Origin: JAENWD01 sp963796915
GTDB taxonomy: Bacteria; Acidobacteriota; Vicinamibacteria; Vicinamibacterales; JAENWD01
NCBI GenBank assembly: GCA_963796915.1
Contig: CAWCNI010000004.1
Span: forward strand, 1,674,001 to 1,738,000
DNA length: 64,000 nucleotides
Reading direction: 5' to 3'
This document shows positions 29,035 through 36,667 of the stretch, piece after piece (within the stretch, counting starts at the first letter, position 1; every line of letters begins with the position of its first letter). The notes under the pieces were generated by a model. The model ran no database searches. It saw only the letters and a list, made by a program, of their open reading frames with translations, and was not told where the DNA came from. The position numbers were made by a program, and so were the translations under genes.

Positions 29035-29899
29035 CATTGAACGGCTCCATCAACTCCACGCGGGTGCCATCGGGATCGTAGAGATTGATCTGCCACTTGT
29101 CGTTGCGGCCGATTTGCGGCGGGGCGAGCGCGGCGCGGGCGTCCGGCGGCGTGCGCTCGCGCACCTGTTCCCAGGCCGCCTGGATGTCCGGCACCACCAG
29201 GCAGATATGGTGGTCGACGCCAAGCTGCCGGCGTGTGCTCGGCGCGTCGCGGAGCATGTACTCCAGGTAGTCGGCGCTCTCCGGCAGGCGCAGGTTCACC
29301 CAGTTGGTCTTGTCGGGAACGAAGCCGCCGCGCCAGATCTCGGTCATCCCCAGCACGTCGTGATAGAGGAAGTTCTCCGCCATCTCACTGTGAACGGTCA
29401 CGCCCGCGTGCAGCATGCGTGACGACAGGGCACGTCCGGCTGCGGCGCCGCCGGCGATAGCGGTTTCCTGGACGAACTCGATCGTGTGGCCGTCAGGATC
29501 GAGCACGCGAAGCGCGTTGACGCCGCACGGCTGCCGGATGCCCGGCCCGTCGACGGCAACTCCCTTCTCCCTCAGATAGACGGCGAGGCCCGCCAGGTCC
29601 GTCGTGGCGAACGCGATGTGGCCGAGACGCTCGTCGACATCGGGCGCAAGCCCGGGCTCGACGAAGATGCGCTGGCGCCCGCTCACGCGGAACAGCAACG
29701 CCGGCCCGGACCGGTCGGACGGCGAGGACAGTCCGAGCAGGTCGCCATAGAACCGCCGCGCCGCCGCCGCGTCTGTCGTGCGGAAGGCGACGTGGTCGAT
29801 GCCCACGAGCGCCGGCCGTTTCGTCTCGGCGAGCCCCGCACTGGCTGTGCACAGCCCCGCTACCGTCACCGCACCGATCAGCCTCGCCATCAGACGCAT
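29027..29899 (-). CDS. Secreted two-domain VOC (glyoxalase/dioxygenase-fold) protein
   Basis: A 290-residue protein with a signal peptide (IGAVTVAGLCTASAGLAE). Two VOC domains follow. The first starts GIDHVAFRTTDAAAARRFY (about 33-140) with a GHIAFATTD strand. The second has RMLHAGVTVHSEMAENFLYHDVLG (about 160-285) and ends NLYDPDGTRVELMEPF. Metal ligands of the fold (His in DHVAF, Glu in TIEFV and VELME) are retained in part. Export is unusual for this mostly cytoplasmic superfamily but common in acidobacteria. Its stop lies inside the TTCATTC repeat tract. The substrate is unknown. Confidence 0.75.
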   Translation of the reverse strand: MRLMARLIGAVTVAGLCTASAGLAETKRPALVGIDHVAFRTTDAAAARRFYGDLLGLSSPSDRSGPALLFRVSGRQRIFVEPGLAPDVDERLGHIAFATTDLAGLAVYLREKGVAVDGPGIRQPCGVNALRVLDPDGHTIEFVQETAIAGGAAAGRALSSRMLHAGVTVHSEMAENFLYHDVLGMTEIWRGGFVPDKTNWVNLRLPESADYLEYMLRDAPSTRRQLGVDHHICLVVPDIQAAWEQVRERTPPDARAALAPPQIGRNDKWQINLYDPDGTRVELMEPFNVK

Positions 29900-29977
29900 C
29901 GCGCTCTCCTCCGGGCCGACATGCTAGCGCATCGCGTCAACAGGAACGTCGTCTGCCTTGCCTGTCGTGCCTCTGAT

Positions 29978-29998
29978 GGCCGATTCTCAAGGTCGGCC
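29978..29998. repeat. REP-like hairpin, copy 2
   Basis: GGCCGA-N9-TCGGCC, with the flanks GAT before and CT after, resembles the copy at 24755-24774. It is between the VOC gene start and the minisatellite. Confidence 0.45.
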
Positions 29999-30031
29999 CT
30001 ACGGCACCGTGTTCCTGCCTTGCCTGGCTCG

Positions 30032-30130
30032 CGCGGCTTCCCCGGCCTCCTCGGCTCTCTCGGCTCCCTCGGCTCTCTCGGCTTCCTCGGCCCTCTCGGC
30101 TTTTTCGGCTCCCTTGGCTTCCCCAGCTTC
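30032..30130. repeat. Nine-base minisatellite (CTCGGCTYY-like), about 11 units
   Basis: About eleven imperfect head-to-tail 9-mers (for example CTCTCTCGG, CTCCCTCGG, CTTCCTCGG) end one base before the PadR operator/promoter. The open frames across it (GSLGSLG-type on plus, PREPREP-type on minus) are by-products of the repeat and not genes. Confidence 0.75.
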
Positions 30131-30131
30131 C

Positions 30132-30183
30132 TGTTGACTCCCAACATGACAACCGCTAGGCTTCTGTTGAGAGCCAACAGAAG
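30132..30183 (+). promoter_or_regulatory. padR promoter with two TGTTG-N5-CAACA operators
   Basis: Two identical-class palindromes, TGTTG-N5-CAACA, lie at 30132-30146 and 30165-30179, 33 bp apart centre to centre, which is three helical turns. A -35 TTGACT (30134-30139) lies inside the first. A weak -10 TAGGCT (30157-30162) follows after 17 bp, and the second palindrome covers the expected transcription start. The second extends to a 9-bp arm repeat (CTTCTGTTG/CAACAGAAG, 30161-30183) reaching the GTG start. The layout is typical of an autorepressed promoter. Confidence 0.65.
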
Positions 30184-30527
30184 TGGGTGAGAAGACAGAC
30201 GTCCTGCACGGCGCGCTCGGCCTGATGGTCCTGCGCGCGCTCGATTCGATGGGCCCGCAACATGGCTACGGCCTGGCCCGCCGCATCGAGCAGATGAGCG
30301 AAGGCAGCCTCGCCGTCAATCAAGGCACGCTCTATCCTGCCCTGCTGCGTCTCGAGCAGCAGCGCTGGATCAGCTCGCGCTGGGGCGTGTCGGAGAACAA
30401 CCGCCGGGCGCGCTTCTACACGCTCACCGCCAGGGGACGCCAGCAGCTGGCAGCCGAGACCGAGCGCTGGGAACAGCTGACGGCACTGGTGACCCGGTTC
30501 CTCCGCCCCACCGGAGAGTTGTCGTGA
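30183..30527 (+). CDS. PadR family transcriptional regulator
   Basis: A 114-residue winged-helix protein starting at GTG. The sequence LHGALGLMVLRALDSMGPQ, then HGYGLARRIEQM, then LAVNQGTLYPALLRLEQQ and YTLTARGRQQLA is the PadR-like family pattern: helix-turn-helix, wing and a short C-terminal dimerisation helix. In acidobacteria these genes sit directly before ADOP permeases, as here; the stop overlaps the permease start by 4 nt (GTGA). It probably represses this operon through the two palindromes just upstream. No ligand can be inferred. Confidence 0.9.
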   Translation: MGEKTDVLHGALGLMVLRALDSMGPQHGYGLARRIEQMSEGSLAVNQGTLYPALLRLEQQRWISSRWGVSENNRRARFYTLTARGRQQLAAETERWEQLTALVTRFLRPTGELS

Positions 30528-33196
30528 GCGGCCCGGGACTGCTCGCCCGCCTGCGCACGTTCGTCCGCCGCGGTCGCGTGCTGAGCGACTACGACGCCGA
30601 AGTGGCCAGTCATCTCGATCTCCTGCAGGCGGATCTCGAACGGCAGGGTTACTCGCGGGACGCCGCACGGCGCGAAGCGCGCCGGCGGTTCGGCGGCCAG
30701 GACCAGGCTCGCGAGGCTTTTCGCGACGCCAGCGGATTCCCGACAGTCGACGCGCTGGCCGGCGATCTCCGGTATGCCTTCCGCATGCTGCGGCGGCAGC
30801 CCGGGTTCAGCCTCCTGGTCGTCATGCTCGTTGCTGTCGGCGTCGGCGCCACGACGGCGATCTTCTCGCTGGTCAACGCCGTCCTGATCCGGCCGCTGTC
30901 CTATCCGCAACCCGATCGCCTCGCTGTCGTGCGGTCGGTCGTCCCGGCGATGAGCGCCAGCTACCCGAGCGTCCCCGCGGCCGCCGGAGGATTCCTGCTC
31001 TGGCGCGACCGGGCCACGGCGTTCGAGGCGATGGCCGCGCTCTCGCCGCGCACGCAGACGCTGGCCGGCACCGGCGAGCCGGCGCGCGTGGAAGTGCTTC
31101 GCGCCACCTCCGCCCTGCTCCCGATGCTGGGCGCGCATCCGGCCGCCGGGCGGCTGTTTCGCGCTGATGAGGATCGTGACGGGGCGCCGCATGTCGCCGT
31201 GGTGACCGATGGCTTCTGGCGTCAGCGCATGAACGGCGACCTGTCGGCGGTGGGACGCGCCATCATCCTCGACGACACCTCGTACACGGTGGTCGGCGTG
31301 CTGCCGCCCGACTTCCGCTTCCCGCGCGGCGAGCAGCTCGGCGGCCTGGTCGGGCTGCCATCCCGCCTGGACGTCATCCGCCCCGCGGCATTCACCGCCG
31401 ACGATCGCGAAACGCTGGCTGGCGACTTCGACTGGGCGGCGCTCGGCAGGCTCGCGCCCGGCGCCACATTCGCGCAGGCCGAGGCCCAGATCAACGCGGT
31501 CCAGGCCGACATCGTCCGCCAGATGGGCCTGCAGAACATCGAGCTCAAGGCCGTCATCGTGCCGCTGCACGAACAGGTCGTCGGCCAGGCCCGGCGCGGG
31601 CTGGTGCTGCTTGGCTGGTCGGTCACGACAGTGCTGCTCGTGATGGCTGTCAACCTGGCGAACCTGCTGCTCACACGGATTTCGGCCCGCACGGGCGAAG
31701 CGGCGATACGGACCGCGCTCGGCGCTACGCGCGTGCGGGTGATGCGACAGGTCGTCCTCGAGAACCTCCTGCTCGCAGGTACTGGAGGCCTGCTCGGCGT
31801 CGGTGTGGCGTGGGCGGCCATCCACCTGCTGGCGTTGGGAGCGCCCGTCGATCTGCCGCGCCTCGACGAGGTGCACCTCGATCCGACGGTATTCGCTGTC
31901 GCCGTGTCCACGTCGCTACTGACCGGGCTGCTGATTTCTCTCGCGCCGGCGTGGCGACTGAGCCGGGCCAACCCGCAGGCCAGCCTTCGCGCCAGCGCGC
32001 GCGGTGCCTCGGACACCACCTCACAGATGACGCTGCGATCGTCGCTCGTCGCGCTCGAGGTCGCGCTGAGTACGGTGCTCATCGCGGCCTCGGCCCTGCT
32101 GGCCACGAGCTTCTCCAGGCTGCTCCACGTGGACACCGGCTTTGCCGCCGATCGCGTCGCGTTTGCGGCTATCGCGCCATCGCTCGACCGTTACGACTCA
32201 CTCGCCGCACGCACTGCGCTCGACGACCGCCTGCTCGAACGCCTGCGCCGGCTGCCCGGTGTCTCCGCTGTCAGCCTTGCCTCCGAAGCGCCACTCCAGG
32301 GCGAAGCGCACGTCCGCACGATGTCAACGGATCGCGAAACGCGTCCACTGGACCAGCGGCCGGTCGCCAACGTCCGCTACGTGGATGCCCGCTACTTCGA
32401 TCTGCTCGGCATCCGCCTCACTGCCGGGCGCTGGTTCGACGGTCGCGATCGGACACGCGACGTCGCACTGGTCAACCAGCGGCTCGCGGCAGCGATGTGG
32501 CCCGGGCAGAACCCGATCGGCCAGCAGCTGCGGCAGGGCAACGAGCACCACCCGCTGATGGAAGTCATCGGCGTGGTCGGCGACACGCGCGACGTCAGCC
32601 TGTACAAGATGCCGTACCTGATGGCCTACGTCCCCTACTGGACCGACGGCGCGGACCCGTCGGCGTCGCTGCTGATTCGCACCGACCTGCCCGCCGACAC
32701 GATCGCTCCGGTGTTGCAGCGCGCGATCTGGGACGTGGATCCGACCATCCCGGCGCCGGCGGTGACGACGTTCCAGGAATCTGTCCGCCGGTCCGTCGCG
32801 CCCGATCGGTTCCAGCTGCTGCTCGTCCTCGGTTTTGCGCTCAGCGCCGTCGTGCTCGCCGCCCTCGGCATCTACGGCGTGCCGGCCTTTGCCGTCGCCC
32901 AGCGCTCGCAGGAGTTGGGTATCCGCCTGGCGCTCGGCGCCGCGCCCGCCGCTCTGGTTCGCATGGTGGTCCGTCAGGGACTCCTGCCCGTCGCCATCGG
33001 CCTGACCGTCGGTCTCGGCGGGGCGGTGATCGCCGGACGGCTGATGCAGAGTCTCCTGTTTGACGCCACCGGCGTCGATGCGCGCGTGCTGCTCGCGGTT
33101 CCGGCAGGCATCGCGCTCATCGCCCTCGTCGCGTGCTACCTGCCCGCGCGCCGCGCGGCCCGAATCGACCCCGTTCAGGCCATGCGCTGCGAGTAA
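30524..33196 (+). CDS. ADOP family ABC permease with N-terminal prefix domain
   Basis: An 890-residue MacB/FtsX-like permease. Residues 1-75 are the helical prefix domain (DYDAEVASHLDLLQADLERQ then AARREARRRFGGQDQAREAF) that defines acidobacterial duplicated orphan permeases. Two permease modules follow, each with a periplasmic MacB-like domain and membrane helices: first helix FSLLVVMLVAVGVGATTAIF, middle set near 365-480, and last set near 765-880 ending LPARRAARIDPVQAMR. No ATPase gene is nearby, which fits the orphan name. The GTG start overlaps padR. These proteins are expected to act with an unlinked ATPase in export or envelope stress, but their substrates are unknown. Confidence 0.88.
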   Translation: MSGPGLLARLRTFVRRGRVLSDYDAEVASHLDLLQADLERQGYSRDAARREARRRFGGQDQAREAFRDASGFPTVDALAGDLRYAFRMLRRQPGFSLLVVMLVAVGVGATTAIFSLVNAVLIRPLSYPQPDRLAVVRSVVPAMSASYPSVPAAAGGFLLWRDRATAFEAMAALSPRTQTLAGTGEPARVEVLRATSALLPMLGAHPAAGRLFRADEDRDGAPHVAVVTDGFWRQRMNGDLSAVGRAIILDDTSYTVVGVLPPDFRFPRGEQLGGLVGLPSRLDVIRPAAFTADDRETLAGDFDWAALGRLAPGATFAQAEAQINAVQADIVRQMGLQNIELKAVIVPLHEQVVGQARRGLVLLGWSVTTVLLVMAVNLANLLLTRISARTGEAAIRTALGATRVRVMRQVVLENLLLAGTGGLLGVGVAWAAIHLLALGAPVDLPRLDEVHLDPTVFAVAVSTSLLTGLLISLAPAWRLSRANPQASLRASARGASDTTSQMTLRSSLVALEVALSTVLIAASALLATSFSRLLHVDTGFAADRVAFAAIAPSLDRYDSLAARTALDDRLLERLRRLPGVSAVSLASEAPLQGEAHVRTMSTDRETRPLDQRPVANVRYVDARYFDLLGIRLTAGRWFDGRDRTRDVALVNQRLAAAMWPGQNPIGQQLRQGNEHHPLMEVIGVVGDTRDVSLYKMPYLMAYVPYWTDGADPSASLLIRTDLPADTIAPVLQRAIWDVDPTIPAPAVTTFQESVRRSVAPDRFQLLLVLGFALSAVVLAALGIYGVPAFAVAQRSQELGIRLALGAAPAALVRMVVRQGLLPVAIGLTVGLGGAVIAGRLMQSLLFDATGVDARVLLAVPAGIALIALVACYLPARRAARIDPVQAMRCE

Positions 33197-33349
33197 GCCG
33201 CGGCTCGTCCCCGTCGGGCTGTCCGTCCCTGGGACGCCCGGTCCCGCGGACGAACAGCCCCAGTCGCCGCGCTGTCGAAAACACTGGCGGTTCGGCGGCC
33301 AGGGGCGCGAGCCAGACCTGGCACGAGACTGGGATCGTCTTGTGCCAGC

Positions 33350-35885
33350 ATGCGCTTCCTCACCGATCTGCTGACCGACCTCCGGCTTGGGCTTCGCCTC
33401 CTCGCCCGCAACCCCGGCTTCGCCCTGGTCGCCGCGCTCTCGCTGGCCCTGGGCATCGGTGGGACCACCGCGATTTTCACGCTCATCGACGCCGTTGTCC
33501 TGCGGGCGCTGCCGGTTGTCGAGCCCGGGCAGCTCCACGTCGTCGAGTTCCACGAGGCCACGCGCCAGCCGGCGCCACGCGTGTCGTACCCGTTGTACGA
33601 CCAGCTGCGCTCGAGCCTGCGTGGTCGCGCCGATGTGTGCGGCGTCAGCGGCGCCACGCGGATGCTGGTCGCCGACCCGTCGAGCGCGACGCGCGGCACG
33701 ATGGCGCGCGTGCAGCTGGTCACCGGTGAGTGCTTCGGCACGCTCGGCGTGCGCCCGGCGCTTGGCCGGCTCCTGGCGCCCTCCGACGATCGCACGCTGG
33801 ACGGCCATCCCGTCGTCGTCATCAGCGACGGCTTCTGGAATCGTCAACTCGGCGGCAGGCCCGATGTCGTCGGCCGTACCGTGACCGTCACTGGCGTGCC
33901 GATGACCATCGTCGGCGTCACCGCCCCGGAGTTCTTCGGGCTCTCGATCGACCAGCGCATCGACGTGTGGGCGCCGGCGATGATGCAGTTCTCCCTGAAA
34001 TACAACGGCAACATCAGCAGCGACAACGGGCATGACGATGCCGCGTGGGTGCCACAGCGCGAGATGTCCTGGCTGATGGTGTTCCTCCGCATCACCGACC
34101 CCGCGCGTGTCGCGGACGTCACGACGCGCGTCAACGGCATCGTCCAGCAGGACTTCGCCGGGCGGCAGTCGTATCAATCGAACCAGGACGCACGTCGGCG
34201 CTATCAGTCGATCCGCGCCGTCCTGATGCCGGCGGATCGCGGCGTGTCCAGGCTGCGCCGGACGCTGCAGGCGCCGCTGACAGTCCTGCTTGTGATGGTT
34301 GGCCTGCTGCTGCTGATCGCGTGCGCGAACATCGCCGGCCTGCTGATGGCCAAGGCGACGGCACGCCGGCGTGAGCTGGCAGTTCGAGTGTCGATTGGCG
34401 CCAGCGCCGGGCGGCTCGCCCGGCAACTGCTCGCCGAGAGTCTGCTCCTGGCCGTCGTCGGCGGCGCTCTCGGGCTGCTCGTCGCCCGGTGGGCCACCGA
34501 TGCGCTGCTCGCGCTGTTCATGCCGCGCGACGCCAGCACGGCGGTCAACGCCACGATGGACGCCAGGGTTCTGGGCTTCGCGCTGCTCGTGTCCGTTGCC
34601 ACGGCACGTGCTGTTCGGGCTCCTGCCGGCGTTGCGCGCGTCGCGGGTCAGTCCCGCCGAGACGCTGAGCGCGACGTCGCGAGGCGTCGTGGGAACCAGC
34701 GGCGGCTCACGCCGGCTGCCGCTCGGACGCCTTCTCGTGGCAGTGCAGATTGCCGTGACGGTGATTCTCCTCTCGGCATCGGCGTTGTTCAGCCGCACGC
34801 TACTGGCGGTGTCACAGGTGGACCTGGGCTTCACCAGGGACGGCGTGCTGCTCCTGCGTGTCGACCCGGTGGCGGCCGGCTACACCGTCGAACGGGTGCC
34901 GCAGCTCTATCGCGATCTCATCACGCGCGTCACATCGGTGCCCGGCGTGGTGTCGGCCAGCCTTTCGCTCAGCGGCCCGCTCAGCGGGTCCCGGCGCTCC
35001 GGCAGCCTCAGCGTGCCAGGGTACGTGCCGGGTCGCGACGAACGTCCCGAAGTCCAGGAAGACGTGGTGACGGCCGACTATTTCAAGACGCTCGGCCTGC
35101 CGCTCGTCGCGGGCAGGGCCTTTGGTCCCGAAGACACCGCGACGAGCCGCAAGGTCTCGGTGATCAACGAGACGATGGCGCGCCGGTACTTCGCCGGACG
35201 GAGCGCCGTCGGTCAGCGCTGGGCGTACGGGCCCGACCTCGAGGACGCCTTCGAGATCGTCGGCGTCGTCCGCGACGCGCGCTACAACGACCTGCGCGGC
35301 GAGACTCCGTGCCTTGCCTACCACCTGGTCGATCAGTCTGTCGAGGTGCTCGGAGGCATCGAGGTGCGCGTCTCGGGTCCGGCCGCGCCACTGGCGCCGT
35401 CGATTCGACGTGCCGTCGAGCAGGTCGACGCGCGTGTGCCCATTCTGGACACCACGACCCTCGACACCCGCGCCTCCGAACAGCTCGCTCAGGAGCGGAT
35501 GCTGGCGCTGCTGACGACCATCTTCGGCGTGGTCGCACTGCTGCTCGCGTGCCTGGGCCTGTACGGGACGATGTCGTTCAGCGTGGCACGGCGGACGGCG
35601 GAGCTCGGCGTGCGCATGGCGCTCGGAGCCAGGAGCACCGACGTGCTGTGGTTGATCTTCCGCGACGCGCTCTTCGTGGTCGCCATCGGCCTGGCCGTGG
35701 GCGTGCCGCTGTCGTTCGTGGCTGCCGGCCGGCTCGAAGGCCTGCTGTTCAAGGTCGCCCCCTCCGATTCCACGAGTCACCTCGCCGCCGCCGCCACGCT
35801 CGCCGTAGTCGCCGCCCTGGCCGCCCTCCTCCCGGCCCGCCGCGCATCGCGCCTCGAGCCCATGAAAGCGCTCCGAACGGAGTAG
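33350..35885 (+). CDS. ADOP/MacB-like ABC permease without prefix domain (one frameshift)
   Basis: Repaired length is about 844 residues. It starts directly with DLRLGLRLLARNPGFALVAA and the first membrane helix, so it lacks the prefix domain of its upstream neighbour. Periplasmic MacB-like domains (about 45-270 and 500-680) alternate with helices. It ends LLPARRASRLEPMKALRTE. One extra C at 34607 (ACG GCA C GTG CTG) moves the second half to another frame, where VLFGLLPALRASRVSP continues without gap. If real, only the first half-module would be made. It is 153 nt after the first permease gene, probably in the same transcript. Confidence 0.8.
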
Positions 35886-35900
35886 CCGCAACCGCGACGC

Positions 35901-35954
35901 TTCTTCATTCTTCATTCTTCATTCTTCACTTCTTCACTTCTTCATTCTTCATTC
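35901..35954. repeat. TTCATTC/TTCACTT 7-mer tract
   Basis: Three perfect TTCATTC units (35904-35924) are followed by TTCACTT variants and more TTCATTC. It fills most of the gap between the second permease and the ACT-domain gene and is the same family as the 27.5- and 29.0-kb tracts. Confidence 0.75.
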
Positions 35955-35992
35955 CCCACTCCCATAGAGTGATACCCTCGTGGGCCAATTCC

Positions 35993-36649
35993 ATGGCCAC
36001 GTCTCACTCCCTGCTCCTCTCGACCGACGACACGCCCGGCACGCTGTCGCAGATCACCAGAGTCATCGCCGACCACCACGCCAATATCCGGTCGATTGAA
36101 AGTCTCGGCCATCGCGAGTCCGGCTTCACCGTCTATCTCGAGCTCGATCAGGTGGCGGACTTCGCGACACTGCGGGCGGCGCTGACGGACCTGGCTGTCA
36201 TCCGGACCATCGACGAGCCGCCGTCGCTCATGTCCGTCTACGGCAAGCGCGTCATCATCATGGGCGGCGGCGCCCAGGTCGGACAGGTCGCCGTCGGTGC
36301 AATCAGCGAGGCCGATCGGCACAACATCCGCGGCGAACGCATCTCCGTCGACACGATCCCGCTCGTCGGCGAAGAGGCGCTGGCCGCCGCGGTACGTGCG
36401 GTGGGCCGGCTGCCGCGCGCGCGTGTGCTGGTGCTGGCCGGGGCGATCATGGGCGGCGCCATCACTGATGCTGTCGGCGAGCTCAAGCGCGAAGGCGTCA
36501 TCGTCATCAGCCTGAACATGGCCGGCAGCGTGCCCGACGCGGCCGACCTGGTGGTGACCGATCCGCTGCAGGCCGGCGTGATGGCGGTGATGGCGATTGC
36601 CGACACGGCACGGTTCGACATCTCGAGGCAGCGCCAGCGTCGCTACTGA
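35993..36649 (+). CDS. ACT-domain protein with DUF5612-like C-terminal domain
   Basis: A 218-residue soluble protein. The N-terminal ACT domain (about 1-75) has LLLSTDDTPGTLSQITRVIADHH and GFTVYLELD, the usual ligand-binding beta-alpha-beta pattern. The C-terminal part (about 80-205) contains VIIMGGGAQVGQVAVGA, DTIPLVGEEALAAAVRAV, VLVLAGAIMGGAITDAV and VISLNMAGSVPDAADLVV, which resembles the DUF5612 domain. Such proteins are thought to be amino-acid-sensing regulators, but no target is known. ATG 35993 was chosen as the first codon after the repeat tract that opens the ACT domain. The name DUF5612 is from memory of the family and less sure than the ACT call. Confidence 0.65.
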   Translation: MATSHSLLLSTDDTPGTLSQITRVIADHHANIRSIESLGHRESGFTVYLELDQVADFATLRAALTDLAVIRTIDEPPSLMSVYGKRVIIMGGGAQVGQVAVGAISEADRHNIRGERISVDTIPLVGEEALAAAVRAVGRLPRARVLVLAGAIMGGAITDAVGELKREGVIVISLNMAGSVPDAADLVVTDPLQAGVMAVMAIADTARFDISRQRQRRY

Positions 36650-36667
36650 CGGCGCGCGGCGACCGTG

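Noticed and set aside
29486..30190. Plus-strand open frame with a collagen-like GSLGSLG tail.
   Set aside because: Its N-terminal part is antisense to the VOC gene, and the tail is the 9-mer minisatellite translated.
33350..36649. A single long frame that seems to join the second permease to the ACT-domain protein (1099 residues).
   Set aside because: From 34607 the frame leaves the permease sequence; the true continuation is one base away and ends at 35885. The ACT gene has its own start at 35993.
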